Of a DNA stretch of 64,000 nucleotides, positions 55,018 to 64,000 are shown one piece after another (within the stretch, counting starts at the first letter, position 1; every line of letters starts with the position of its first letter). This DNA is from Salvia splendens (Eukaryota; Streptophyta; Magnoliopsida; Lamiales; Lamiaceae). Below the pieces are notes generated by a model. The model was not told the origin of the DNA and did no database searches. It saw only the letters and a list, made by a program, of their open reading frames with translations. The position numbers and the translations under genes were made by a program. The stretch lies in contig NC_056040.1 in assembly GCF_004379255.2 (NCBI RefSeq), positions 35,389,779 to 35,453,778 on the forward strand, given 5' to 3'.

Positions 55018-56575
55018 AATTTTGCCGGCGTTGGCGCCGGCTGGCCGGGACCTTGATATCTCATGCTTGGAGTATGAGATGGTCAACAAGGAGACCAATG
55101 TAAGTACACCCCTCCATGTGACGCCTAGGCTAGAGGATGGGTTGGCATGTGACTCACAAAAGAAGGAAAAGACAAAGGTTACTTTGCGGGTAAGAGAATG
55201 ATGGTCCATTTGAGGTAAATGGCATTTTGAATTCAAAATCAGCACCATGTGCTATCCACACTCAAATCGGCATTGATGGAGACAAGAGGGACCATGGCAC
55301 AGACGGCCGTCCGCCGGAGTACCCGCCAGAAAACCTGGTCCCGCCGGCGAATGCATGGAAGGAGGATAAAAACTTGTTCGCACATGGGGGGACGGAGTGC
55401 ATGGTGGGAGCCTCAACACTGCACAAAACCCATAAGGACGAGCCAATCCCACTCAACGCCGGCAAGGTCACACCTTTGGGGACAGCCGGAGACTTTGAAG
55501 GTACACCTTATCTCTCCTTTACCGATGTTGAAATGAAATATCTCTCGGAGAAACTAGGACTAGCCATTGTTGGGAAGTTTTCCCACTCACTCCCTTCTTT
55601 CCAAATTCAAAAAAGCATAGGGGTTATGGGGCTAGTTGGTTCTTTCACTTGGAAATACTTGAATGGCAAGCACATCCTACTTCAATTCCAAGATATGGCT
55701 GATTATGCTAAGGTCTTAAGTGGACATAATGGGAGTCCGGTTTGGTTTGTTGACATTCACCCAATGAGGGTGTTCAAATGGGCACCGGACTTTGATACGT
55801 TCTTTGAGTCACCGATCATTGCCGTGTGGTGCAATATCATGGGACTACCAGCCCATCTTTTTGAGGAATCGGCCCTTATGGCGATCGGCAAGCTACTAGG
55901 CAAGCCGTTACAAGCGGACCATGCCACAATCAATCAAACCCGGCTCTCTTTTGCTAGGATATGTGTTGAGATTGATATCTCCAACCCCCTGACGGAGGAG
56001 ATCATGCTAAACATCCTAGGCAAAAAATCAAGACACAAAGTAGCATGAGACCATAATATCCCATTGTTTTGCGAGAATTGTAAGCATGTAGGGCATGTCA
56101 TTGATGAGTGTCATGCGTTGGGAAGGAAGGGTCATGTTGGAGGCAAGGATTACCGAACACCAACCAAGGCGTTCTACCCTAGCCACGATCACAAGATCAT
56201 CCGTCGAGAATGGCGTCCAAAGGCGGCGATTAGGGTTGGCACCTCACCGAACATTGATCACACGAACAAGGTAAAAGATAGTGGCAACCTAGAGAAGAAC
56301 AAGGAGGGTACAATAAACGTCGATCCGTTGGCTCCTCGAGCGCCCCTAAGGGAGACATACACTCCAATGCTCAACACATCGACAATTTGCGTTTGAAAGA
56401 CAATGTCGCCACGGTGTCATTCGATCGGGATGACTCTAGTGCTAATGAGCCGAGCACTTGCTCAATGAATGTCTCATGTGGGCTCCCCAACCGGGAGAAG
56501 GAAGGTTTCATCTAGGAACTTGATTCGGGAGGGATCGTTCATCGCGGGGGTATCCCTATTGCAGGCCTCAATTAA
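55018..56575 (+). pseudogene. LINE B ORF1, main part after LINE C
   Basis: Resumes the B-type ORF1: PAGRDLDISCLEYEMVNKE, DGLACDSQKKEKTKVTL (stop near 55199-55201), then an open frame 55227-56048 with SFTDVEMKYLSEKLGLAIVG, DUF4283 (about 55540-56045; HPMRVFKWAPDFDTFFES). A stop at 56046-56048 stands where sister copies have Trp. The knuckle CENCKHVGHVIDECH follows (about 56067-56111), and a Lys/Arg-rich part (KIIRREWRPKAAIR). A further shift near 56396 and a stop near 56512 precede the end GGIPIAGLN. Same domain order as the ORF1-only element at 29949-32181. Confidence 0.85.
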
Positions 56576-56809
56576 GTGACGGACCTTGGATAGCATAATT
56601 CGACTTCATCCTTCTCTCTAGAGAGAGACGCTCCTTCTTCTCTCTAGCAATCCCACCTCCCCAACGGTTACAACGCCTTATTCCTCCGCCCAAGACGCTC
56701 CCACGCCAACGATCACCACCACACCCCATCATCACTTCGTTCTCGACCCCAATCCTCCTTCGAACGCCACCCTTGCTCCACCTCCCACGGTAACCTCATT
56801 GGTTCGGCC

Positions 56810-59452
56810 ATGTCGGACGGCCCGCCGAGCGACCCTCCACCGCCGGATGAAATGCGAACCCTCTCGGACCAAGCCATGACATTTTGCTCGGTGGAGCCTT
56901 CTTCCCCGAAGCTAGTATGTAAGAAGGCGGCAATGAAGATGGCCAAAGCTAAACTTAAGTCACGGAGGAGCACCCCGGCACCACCTACCAAAGAGAACGG
57001 CCGGAAGAGATTCATCCCGTCTCCACTTCCCGAAGACAAGCAACTCCGGAGGAAGATAGATTTTGGAGAGGAGGAAGGTGCCCCACTTGAGAGTCCCAAA
57101 TGCAAAGTGGCAATTTTTCCAGCGACTTCAAACGGAGAAATCGACGGTACCATTCAGCCAAAGACGTACGAGCAACGTGACCTCTTTGACGAGCTTGATT
57201 TGGACAAGCCAATCAAGGTATGCGAAGCCTCTCCTAATAATTCACACTTTTTCGATCAAGATTCCGACCGGACAGCCGGAGAGGGGCCGGTCACCGACGG
57301 GGTAACGGTCACCCAGCCAAGTCACGACAATACACTTGTACTTGTTGCTGCAAAAGCAAAAGAAGTGTTGGAGGAAGAGAGAGTCAAACTTCTTGAAATG
57401 GATATGGGAACAAAAGAACTTTTGGAAAGTGGTTTGGTCTCTTACCACAATGGTGACTCACGTGATGCACTAGACTTGGGAGGCCATGTGCAACCAAATC
57501 CTATCAACCTCCTCTTGCATCTTGTCACCCTTGACACGCCGGAGATGTTAGACTCCATGGTGGCGCAGCCCCTTCTCGGAGACAAATGGCCGGCGGACCT
57601 AGCCGAAAATGCCGGACCGAACCTCGCCCTACCATGGACCTCCGGACCAACCCTCGAACCACCCTCGGTAGCAAATGGCCCATCAGTCGAGGATTTCCCA
57701 CCCCTTGAACGAGGCCGGACACGTAAAATCCGAGACGCCTTCGAAAGTGGTCGGCCACTCCTGAGCCAACCCCTACAGCAGGACGCCACACCACATCGAG
57801 CTACGTCAGGGCCCTCGGCCCCCGACAAGGCTGCCGAGACGACCGAGAACATGGCCTCGGTTGCGGACGGGAGGCCGGCCAAGGATGACACACCGATGGC
57901 CGATATGTGCGAGCACCGTGGACCGCAAGCCTTGGTTGGAGCCGAACCACTAGGCAACGCTTGGGCGACGCGGCACAAGGCCTCATTGAGAAACTCCCGA
58001 CCCGAAGGAAATGAAGATGGTGCGCGGAACACAAGCGCACCCAAGAGCATGGCGGATATGGTTCAGATGTCGCCGAACATCGAAGGGCCGAAAGTGTTTG
58101 AGCCGGATAACATCCCAAATATTGGCTTTGCGACTACTTCCAATGGCATTCCGGCAATCTACTTCTCCGGAGCGGAAGTCCAAAAGCTAGCCTCAAGCAT
58201 TGGGCACGCCATTGTGGGTAAGTTCTCCCACTCTATACCCACTTCATACCAAATACAAAAGGCATTAGATAATATCAAATTCAATAGAGGTTTTACATGG
58301 AAATATATTAATGCTAAGCATATATTTGTTCAATTCGAGGATATGGCGGATTATGCCCGATTGCTTAGTGGACCGAAAGGGACGCCGGTGTGGTTTATTG
58401 ATCGGCATCCCATGAGGGTTTTCATGTGGTCCCCGGACTTTGATGCGTATTGTGAGTCCCCGATCGCGGCAGTTTGGTGCAACATCATTGGCCTCCCAAT
58501 CCACCTTTTTGATCACGCCGCCCTCTTTGCAATCGGTAAATTGGTTGGAACCCCGATACAAGTGGATCGTGCTACGGCCAACAAGTCGAGACTTTCATTT
58601 GCTCGCATTGTCATTGAGATTGACATCACGAAGCCACCTCCCGAGGAGTTCATTCTAGATATTTGTGGACGTGAGACGGTGCTAAAAGTGAAATGGGACA
58701 AGATCCCGGCATATTGCATGGAATGTAGGCATGTAGTGTGTTACGCGGCGGGCAATGTTGAGCGTCCCCCGAAGAGGAACTACAATAATGTAACACCGAG
58801 ACAGCCACACCATGAGAGTCAAGGGGGAAGGGACAAAACGGAACAACCAAAGGAAATGGCTAGCACTAACGAGTGGAAACATCAAAAGAAAAACAAAGGG
58901 TCGAAGGGGCAGCCAAAGGCCGGATCCTCGGCTAATGGCTCCGAGCCGAGGGAGTGGTCGGGTCCGGACATCATGGGCGAAGTGCATGTTAACTTTGACC
59001 TGGCTCCGGTTGCAAGCATCCATGAAGGTGGTGAGAGTTCCTATGGCCGAGAAACCTTCGATAAAACCGTCGGAGTGCTTGATAGCTCTACCCATTGTGG
59101 TGGTGAATTCCATGGAGCCACGAACGGGTACACGCCCTCACGACGAGGAGCGTTCACTTGTTGGAGAGGGGGCGCACGGGGAGCGGCAAGGGGCCGAGGG
59201 TCCCAAGCAGCCCGAAATGTCCTAAGCTCCAACCAATACTATTCTCTCATGGAGAATGAAGATTTCTTAGAAGATGATGATGAGCTGGAGGGGGATGGAG
59301 ATAAAGAGGGGATTCCCCGAACCATCCCTTTTGCCGATGGGGAAGATCCCATGCTCATGCATGAGGAGGAATGCCTAGGAGAGGAACGACTACGAATGGT
59401 GGAATTTCAGGGGGGCCTCTCACGGTCACCGGGTAAGATACTTCCCCATTAA
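56810..59452 (+). CDS. LINE D ORF1 protein, intact 880 aa
   Basis: ORF1 (RNA-binding particle protein) of an L1-type LINE, open throughout. ATG at 56810 (MSDGPPSDPP). Approximate residues: 50-95 basic segment RRSTPAPPTKENGRKRF, PLPEDKQLRRKIDFG and PKCKVAIFP; ~240 MLDSMVAQPLLG; ~290 VEDFPPLERGRTRKIRDAFE; ~405 APKSMADMV; ~425-633 DUF4283 (HAIVGKFSHSIPTSYQIQK, DRHPMRVFMWSPDF, RLSFARIVIEIDI); ~635-650 a shortened zinc knuckle CMECRHVVCY, which lacks the five residues including His found in all sister copies; ~780-800 RGGARGAARGRG; ~808 SSNQYYSLMEN; an acidic tail. The loss of the His should abolish zinc binding, although the frame stays open. ORF2 starts 2 nt after the stop. Confidence 0.9.
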   Translation: MSDGPPSDPPPPDEMRTLSDQAMTFCSVEPSSPKLVCKKAAMKMAKAKLKSRRSTPAPPTKENGRKRFIPSPLPEDKQLRRKIDFGEEEGAPLESPKCKVAIFPATSNGEIDGTIQPKTYEQRDLFDELDLDKPIKVCEASPNNSHFFDQDSDRTAGEGPVTDGVTVTQPSHDNTLVLVAAKAKEVLEEERVKLLEMDMGTKELLESGLVSYHNGDSRDALDLGGHVQPNPINLLLHLVTLDTPEMLDSMVAQPLLGDKWPADLAENAGPNLALPWTSGPTLEPPSVANGPSVEDFPPLERGRTRKIRDAFESGRPLLSQPLQQDATPHRATSGPSAPDKAAETTENMASVADGRPAKDDTPMADMCEHRGPQALVGAEPLGNAWATRHKASLRNSRPEGNEDGARNTSAPKSMADMVQMSPNIEGPKVFEPDNIPNIGFATTSNGIPAIYFSGAEVQKLASSIGHAIVGKFSHSIPTSYQIQKALDNIKFNRGFTWKYINAKHIFVQFEDMADYARLLSGPKGTPVWFIDRHPMRVFMWSPDFDAYCESPIAAVWCNIIGLPIHLFDHAALFAIGKLVGTPIQVDRATANKSRLSFARIVIEIDITKPPPEEFILDICGRETVLKVKWDKIPAYCMECRHVVCYAAGNVERPPKRNYNNVTPRQPHHESQGGRDKTEQPKEMASTNEWKHQKKNKGSKGQPKAGSSANGSEPREWSGPDIMGEVHVNFDLAPVASIHEGGESSYGRETFDKTVGVLDSSTHCGGEFHGATNGYTPSRRGAFTCWRGGARGAARGRGSQAARNVLSSNQYYSLMENEDFLEDDDELEGDGDKEGIPRTIPFADGEDPMLMHEEECLGEERLRMVEFQGGLSRSPGKILPH

Positions 59453-59454
59453 TC

Positions 59455-60510
59455 ATGTCTGTCAACTTTATGTTTTGGAACGTTAGGGGAGTTGCTAACG
59501 CGCCTACCCAAAATGTTCTTAAAAGATTAATTAAGACTCATAATATTCACTTTCTTGCAATAATGGAGCCGCTCACAAGCGCTAACCAGGAGAAGTTCTC
59601 AAAGGCTTTGGGGCTGGCTTTTCATGGCTCGAATAGAAAAGGGAAGATCTGGGTGTTTGTTGAGGAAGGGGCCAGCTTCGTGGCCGAGAGAGATACGGAT
59701 CAGGCCCTATCCGGCCACTTTGGATCTCCTCGCCTTGCTAGCCACTTGTGTGTCTCGGCGATTTACGCAAAATGCACGAGGACCGAAAGACTTCATTTAT
59801 GGGATGAATTGAGGGAGTGCTCTATACTTTTGGAGGGTACACCCTGGATGATTGGAGGGGACTTCAATACCATTCTCCATCCGCGAGACAGAGTAGGGAG
59901 TGACACAAACCGCCAAGCTGAAATGGTGGACTTTGCGGAGGCCATTGAGGACTGCAGGATACTAGACCCGGGATTTGATGGGTCGGAGTTCACGTGGGCC
60001 AAGAATGGCCTTTTTGAAAGATTGGATAGAATCCTTGTGAACGAACGATGGGCACAAACCTTGGAAACTACTCGGGTGACGAACCTGCCCCGGATTGCCT
60101 CGGACCACGGGCCTGTGTTGGTAAGATGCAAAGTGACAAGCAACAACAGCGGGGGTAGGCCATTCAGGTTCCAAAACATGTGGGTTAGGCACGAGGGATT
60201 TGAGGACCTTGTTCGGGGAGATTGGAGCCAACCGACGGAGTCCGAAGGCCTCCTCAATTTCCAAATCAAACTTGCTCGACTAAAGAGAATCCTAAAGGTG
60301 TGGAACAAGGAGACCTTTGGGAACATCCATAACAACCTCAGGGATATGGAGGTGAAAATCGCACTGGCCCAAAGCGATTTCGAAGAAAGGCCAACCCCGG
60401 AGAACAGGACAGAGATCAATAGATGCATTGCCGAGTACATTCGACTCCTTAAAATGGAGGAGGACTTCTGCCGACAAAAGGCAACCCTAAGATGGCTAGG
60501 GGAGGACTAA
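59455..60510 (+). CDS. LINE D ORF2, endonuclease domain only (351 aa)
   Basis: Open from ATG 59455 (MSVNFMFWNVRGVANAPTQ). AP-like endonuclease with FLAIMEPLT (metal-binding Glu), IGGDFNTILHPRDRVGSDTN (Asp/Asn), DPGFDGSEFTWAKNG and IASDHGPVLVRC (Asp/His), so the catalytic set looks complete. The linker FRFQNMWVRHEGFEDLVRG and LLKMEEDFCRQKATLRW follows, and the frame ends at TAA 60508-60510 where other copies go on to the RT. The C-terminal truncation coincides with the LINE E junction. By itself it could encode a free endonuclease but no RT. Confidence 0.85.
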   Translation: MSVNFMFWNVRGVANAPTQNVLKRLIKTHNIHFLAIMEPLTSANQEKFSKALGLAFHGSNRKGKIWVFVEEGASFVAERDTDQALSGHFGSPRLASHLCVSAIYAKCTRTERLHLWDELRECSILLEGTPWMIGGDFNTILHPRDRVGSDTNRQAEMVDFAEAIEDCRILDPGFDGSEFTWAKNGLFERLDRILVNERWAQTLETTRVTNLPRIASDHGPVLVRCKVTSNNSGGRPFRFQNMWVRHEGFEDLVRGDWSQPTESEGLLNFQIKLARLKRILKVWNKETFGNIHNNLRDMEVKIALAQSDFEERPTPENRTEINRCIAEYIRLLKMEEDFCRQKATLRWLGED

Positions 60511-60757
60511 TAAAATTGTAAGTTAGAGAGAGACGCTCTCCCTTCTCTCTAGAATCCCCCACCACGTTTTGAGTTCCCACATCGCCGCCCACCCCATTCT
60601 CGCTCGGCTCACCACTGTCGACGGTCCCCCTCACGCCCCCGCTCCACCAGCCACCCACCATCCTCCCGACCTCGGATTCTCACCAACCAACCACTCCCTT
60701 GGCTAAGGCACGAACAAAGCTCCGGAGCGGCTGGTGACTCGACTCATTCTCTCGATC

Positions 60758-63700
60758 ATGCCGGAGCGCCTGCCGGATCCCCCCCCGGAGTCAGAAGAAC
60801 CGCGCACCATCTCGGACCAGCTAATGGTCCTCCGGCCGGCCGAGGACCCTCTCTCGGACCAGCCAATGAATTTCACGTCGGAGGAGTCTTCCTCCATAAT
60901 TTTTCCCTGCAGGAAAGTGGCGAGGAAAACTTTGAAAATGAAGGTGAAGGCACGGAAAAGTACACCAGCCCCTCCCATCAAAGGCACTGGTCGGAAAAGG
61001 TTCGTACCCTCACCGATGCCGGAGGACAAGCAACTTAGGAAGAAGATTGATTTCGGGGCCGAAGGGAGCTCGCCGGTCGGAAGCCCAAAATGCAAAGGCC
61101 CCATCTTCCCGACGTCGATGGAGCCCTCCCCTAATCTCAACGGTGAAGATGAAGCTAAGATTAATGAAGAACTTGCCGGCGCCAGAACTGTTGACAACGC
61201 TCCGGCCGACGACCTTGCGGCCGGCGCAAACGCGGGGACTGGTGACGGAGGAGAGCACAACCCCCCACATGATGGCTGCTCGGAGAGAGATGGCTCTAGC
61301 ATGGGTCAAAAGGCCTGGGTGGACGCGCTAGTCAACTTGCCCGAAATGGGCACAACAACAAAATCACTTTCCGAAAGTTCCTTGGCGCCTTGCCACTTCG
61401 GAACACCACGTGATGCTGGCCCCAATGCATCCGTTGAGCCCCCAAAACAACAAAAATCTAGCTCCTTTTTGCAGCAACCCAACTTTCCCGAATTGGCTTG
61501 GAGACCAAAACCTCCTTCCGAAAGTGGGCTAACTCCTTTCCGTCCCAAGAGCTCACGTGAGACGATTGTCGTGGAGGCCCCAACGCAACCAACAAAGGCC
61601 GAAATCATCCACTTAGCCGCCTTGGACTCGGCGGAGATGCTAGACACATTGGTTGCGCAACCTCTCATTACGGCCGGCCACAATCCACTGGAGTTCCCCC
61701 TAAACCCTTCGGGATGCATGCAAAGTGTCACACACACACCTCGGGATGGAAATGGACCCTCCCTTGAGGACTTTCCCCCTCTCGAACGAGGACGAACTAG
61801 CAAGCTCCGAGCTACGTTTGAGGCTAGTTCGGAACATTATTGTGCGGAGTTCGGCCAGCCGCGACCGAAGTCGAACCCTAACGTCTACCGAGAAAAGCCT
61901 TTTATCGAGACGATGAACAAGGCCACGCCTAGTGCCGAGATGGTTGCAGTGACAAGAGACACACCAACACCCAACGATACGCCTATGGATGATGCCGAAC
62001 AGACCCTCACCGAGATGGATAAAGTCGAGAAGATCCACACCGAGAAAGAAAAAGCCGAAAAGCCGAGAATGGAAAAGCCGAGAAGGGCACACAACGGCAA
62101 CGTAGGTGCCGAGAAGATCCACACCGAGAATGGAGAAGCCGAACTCAACAATCCGAAGAGAAATGGAAACACACCTAAGTCCGCGACGGATGCCGCAACA
62201 CAAGGGCTGAATGTAGTTAATCAACTTGGGGGGGTAGAAGCTACACTGGGGCCCTCGCCGTGGCCGAAATCGATGGCGGACTTGCTTAGGGGTACCCCGT
62301 CGGGCTCGGCGAGTAACACTCTACAAGGCCGGGGTGAAGGCGCCGCAAGCCACCCCGGTCGGCCGAAAATGATGGCGGACATGCTCAAAGGCTCGACTGA
62401 CCCTACCGGCCCCCAAGCCTTTGAACCGGATAAGCTCCAGAACATTGGATTTGCTTCAGTGTCCGACGGCATCCCGGCCATTTACTTCTCCGGAGCGGAA
62501 ACTCAAAAGCTTGCTGAGAGCATGGGACACGCCATTGTGGGTAAGTTTTCTCACTCTATCCCTACGGGACTGCAAATCCAAAAGACCCTCGACAATATTA
62601 AACTTCGGTGTGGATTTAGTTGGAAGTACATTAATGCTAAACATATTCTCATTCAATGCGAGGACTTGGCGGACTATGCCCGAATCCTTGGAGGCCCAAG
62701 GGGTACGCCCGTTTGGCTCATTGACCGACACCCGATGAGGGTCTTCAAATGGTCCCCGGACTTTGATGCTTACTGCGAGTCCCCCATTGCGGCAATCTGG
62801 TGCAACCTAATTGGCCTCCCCATTCACCTTTTCGACCAATCCGCCTTATTCGCCATCGGCAAGCTTCTCGGCAATCCAATACAAATTGATCGAGCCACGG
62901 CAAACAAGACTCGGCTTTCATTTGCCCGAATCTGCGTCGAGATAGACATCACAAAACCACCTACCGAAGAGATAATCCTCGATCTTGGTGGGCGAGAAAC
63001 GGTGCAGCGAGTCCGATGGGACAAGATACCATCATATTGCCGAGAATGCAAACATGTCGGCCATGCAAGTGAGGTGTGCTATGCGACGGGCAAGAAGGAA
63101 CGGCCGCCAAAGAGAAACTACCACAACGGCCCGCCAAAACAGCCACAACCCGAGAGACAGACCGAGAAGGGGAAGCAAGATATGGGGAAGAATGCCTCCA
63201 GCTCCAACGAATGGAAACATCAGGGGAAGAAGCAAGGCAAGGCCGGTGATCGACCAAACAATAACAAAACAAATGGGGAGGACTCCGGTGATATTTCCTG
63301 GGAGGGACCGAACTCCAAGGGTGACTCTACTTTGGGGAGCGGACCGAGCTCCGGAACTCAGAATGCCGGGCTTATTGCCGGGATCGAGACTGGGAAGTCC
63401 CCACCGAACCGGGGGAATCCATTGCATCCCACCACCGAACCACCAACACCACGTGGGAACATGGACGTGGAGTGGGGCTCCCCCATTGCGAGGAGCTTGG
63501 TCTCACCAGTTCGGCGAGGGAATCCGAGAGGAGGCGCGCGCCATGCTTTGACAAGGGGGCGTGGGTTCTTCTCGGCAAAGAACCACATGAGCACTAACCA
63601 ATATTACACTCTCATGGAGAACGGAGAATTTGATGTTGAGAATTGTGGGGATGCGGACGAAGACCTTATGGAATTGCATGTGGGGGCCGAGAAGTTAGGA

Positions 63701-63811
63701 GGCAACAGTTCGGCCGAGGACGCCGAGGAGGTCGCTCCGAACAAAGAGCAACACCGTACTGACTATCAAGGAGGGCCTTCAACCTCTTTGGGTACGCACC
63801 CTTCTTGTTAA
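60758..63811 (+). CDS. LINE E ORF1 protein, intact 1017 aa
   Basis: ATG at 60758 (MPERLPDPPPESEEPRTISDQ) is preferred over an in-frame GTG at 60734, because sister copies start MPDHPPD here. Approximate residues: 70-115 basic segment (RKSTPAPPIKGTGRKRF, PMPEDKQLRKKIDFG, SPKCKGPIFP); ~290 MLDTLVAQPLI; ~335 LEDFPPLERGRTSKLRATFE; ~410-460 a Glu/Lys-rich repeat (EKIHTEKEKAEKPRMEKPRR, GAEKIHTENGEAE); ~502 PKSMADLLRGT and ~530 PKMMADMLKGS, a doubled motif; ~551-757 DUF4283 (HAIVGKFSHSIPTGLQIQK, DRHPMRVFKWSPDFDAYCES); ~760-776 CRECKHVGHASEVCYA, an intact CX2CX4HX4C knuckle; a Gly/Asn/Lys-rich tail with RRGNPRGGARHALTRGRG; MSTNQYYTLMEN. ORF2 follows after 2 nt. Confidence 0.92.
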   Translation: MPERLPDPPPESEEPRTISDQLMVLRPAEDPLSDQPMNFTSEESSSIIFPCRKVARKTLKMKVKARKSTPAPPIKGTGRKRFVPSPMPEDKQLRKKIDFGAEGSSPVGSPKCKGPIFPTSMEPSPNLNGEDEAKINEELAGARTVDNAPADDLAAGANAGTGDGGEHNPPHDGCSERDGSSMGQKAWVDALVNLPEMGTTTKSLSESSLAPCHFGTPRDAGPNASVEPPKQQKSSSFLQQPNFPELAWRPKPPSESGLTPFRPKSSRETIVVEAPTQPTKAEIIHLAALDSAEMLDTLVAQPLITAGHNPLEFPLNPSGCMQSVTHTPRDGNGPSLEDFPPLERGRTSKLRATFEASSEHYCAEFGQPRPKSNPNVYREKPFIETMNKATPSAEMVAVTRDTPTPNDTPMDDAEQTLTEMDKVEKIHTEKEKAEKPRMEKPRRAHNGNVGAEKIHTENGEAELNNPKRNGNTPKSATDAATQGLNVVNQLGGVEATLGPSPWPKSMADLLRGTPSGSASNTLQGRGEGAASHPGRPKMMADMLKGSTDPTGPQAFEPDKLQNIGFASVSDGIPAIYFSGAETQKLAESMGHAIVGKFSHSIPTGLQIQKTLDNIKLRCGFSWKYINAKHILIQCEDLADYARILGGPRGTPVWLIDRHPMRVFKWSPDFDAYCESPIAAIWCNLIGLPIHLFDQSALFAIGKLLGNPIQIDRATANKTRLSFARICVEIDITKPPTEEIILDLGGRETVQRVRWDKIPSYCRECKHVGHASEVCYATGKKERPPKRNYHNGPPKQPQPERQTEKGKQDMGKNASSSNEWKHQGKKQGKAGDRPNNNKTNGEDSGDISWEGPNSKGDSTLGSGPSSGTQNAGLIAGIETGKSPPNRGNPLHPTTEPPTPRGNMDVEWGSPIARSLVSPVRRGNPRGGARHALTRGRGFFSAKNHMSTNQYYTLMENGEFDVENCGDADEDLMELHVGAEKLGGNSSAEDAEEVAPNKEQHRTDYQGGPSTSLGTHPSC

Positions 63812-63813
63812 TA

Positions 63814-64000
63814 ATGTCGTACAATCTCATGTTTTGGAACGTGAGGGGGATCGCGAATGCGCCCACTCAAAACGTTCTGAAAAGACTAATTGGTTGTCAT
63901 AATGTTTTATTTCTTGCAATAATGGAACCGCTCACACAACCGGACCCGGACCGTTTCTCTAAGGCCTTGGGGCTGTCCTTCATTGGTTCGAACATGAACG
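63814..64000 (+). CDS. LINE E ORF2, N-terminus (cut by window edge)
   Basis: Starts MSYNLMFWNVRGIANAPTQN and continues open to the edge through FLAIMEPLTQPDPDRFSK. This is the first part of the AP-like endonuclease, with the conserved Asn (FWN) and metal-binding Glu (MEP). Two nucleotides separate it from the ORF1 stop, so translation by reinitiation is likely (inference). The remaining ~1200 codons expected for RT, zf-RVT and RNase H lie outside. Confidence 0.9.
   Translation, partial: MSYNLMFWNVRGIANAPTQNVLKRLIGCHNVLFLAIMEPLTQPDPDRFSKALGLSFIGSNMN

Larger units (their letters stand above)
33462..56618 (+). mobile_element. LINE B, split by LINE C
   Basis: Two parts: 33462-33954 and 55018 to about 56618. 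The 5' end has GTGAGAGAAGCTCTCCCTTC and the B-type 5'UTR; the exact start is uncertain because no target site duplication was found. LINE C is inserted within ORF1 and flanked by the 19-bp duplication. After the ORF1 stop (about 56575) only ~40 bp remain before LINE D begins, so whether this copy had ORF2 cannot be seen. The sequence after the stop (GTGACGG) resembles that of the ORF1-only copy at 2387 (GTGATGG). Confidence 0.75.
56619..60523 (+). mobile_element. LINE D, 5' part (5'UTR, ORF1, ORF2 endonuclease)
   Basis: Starts with TAGAGAGAGACGCTCC and a TCTCTCTA repeat. 5'UTR 56619-56809, ORF1 56810-59452, ORF2 59455-60510. ORF2 stops after the endonuclease and linker, where LINE E starts; the rest of D may lie beyond E, outside the window. 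The 13 bases 60511-60523 are not LINE-like and may be junction sequence. It cuts LINE B on its left side. Confidence 0.85.
60524..64000 (+). mobile_element. LINE E, 5' part, possibly intact
   Basis: Begins with TAGAGAGAGACGCTCTCCCT and TTCTCTCTAGA. 5'UTR 60524-60757, ORF1 60758-63811, ORF2 from 63814 to the window edge. No stop or shift is visible, unlike every other LINE copy here. It resembles the A-type LINEs at the nucleotide level. It lies inside or next to LINE D. Confidence 0.85.

Noticed and set aside
60511..60523. 13 bases between LINE D and LINE E considered as a target site duplication
   Set aside because: The matching copy would be beyond the window, so it cannot be tested here.

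Overview
The window is a plant nuclear segment made almost entirely of transposable elements nested in one another. I found no host gene, tRNA or rRNA. It is a plant because the elements are L1-clade LINEs whose ORF1 carries the plant DUF4283 plus CCHC arrangement and whose ORF2 ends in an RNase H domain, an Athila-type Ty3/gypsy element with a tRNA-Asp-type primer site, and a Stowaway-like MITE. A eudicot is likely but not shown. Athila and a ~167-bp AT-rich tandem satellite together suggest pericentromeric heterochromatin (inference).

Layout. 1-14177: a mosaic of truncated LINE pieces in both orientations (1-645 +, 650-2153 +, 2166-3218 -, 3219-9195 +, 9200-10613 -, 10615-11619 +, 11837-12800 +, 12801-14177 -) and a small gypsy fragment (11620-11836). 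14178-22326: a decayed Ty3/gypsy element on the minus strand, with a 5'-truncated LINE nested between gag and protease (17376-20128). 22327-22985: scrambled LINE scraps. 22998-33461: the satellite array, split by LINE A2 (23228-29457, 17-bp target site duplication) and by an ORF1-only LINE derivative (29704-32302, 15-bp duplication) that itself holds a 235-bp MITE. 33462-56618: an ORF1-type LINE (B) split by LINE C (33955-54998, 19-bp duplication), which is split by a 13.8-kb Athila element (35316-49136, 5-bp duplication). 56619-60523: LINE D, with an intact 880-aa ORF1 and the endonuclease part of ORF2. 60524 to the end: LINE E, with an intact 1017-aa ORF1 and an ORF2 that is open to the window edge.

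How the parts work together. In the LINEs, ORF1 (DUF4283 RNA-binding-like domain plus CCHC knuckle) would coat the RNA. ORF2 (AP-like endonuclease, reverse transcriptase, zf-RVT, RNase H) would carry out target-primed reverse transcription. The ORF1 stop and the ORF2 start overlap or lie within 2 nt. A second group of copies (2166-3218, 29704-32302, probably B) has ORF1 followed directly by its own 3' region and no ORF2, yet ends in the same terminal motif as the full LINEs. It therefore looks like a non-autonomous family that borrows ORF2. Athila encodes gag-protease, RT-RNase H, integrase and an extra coiled-coil ORF after pol; all but one of its reading frames are broken.
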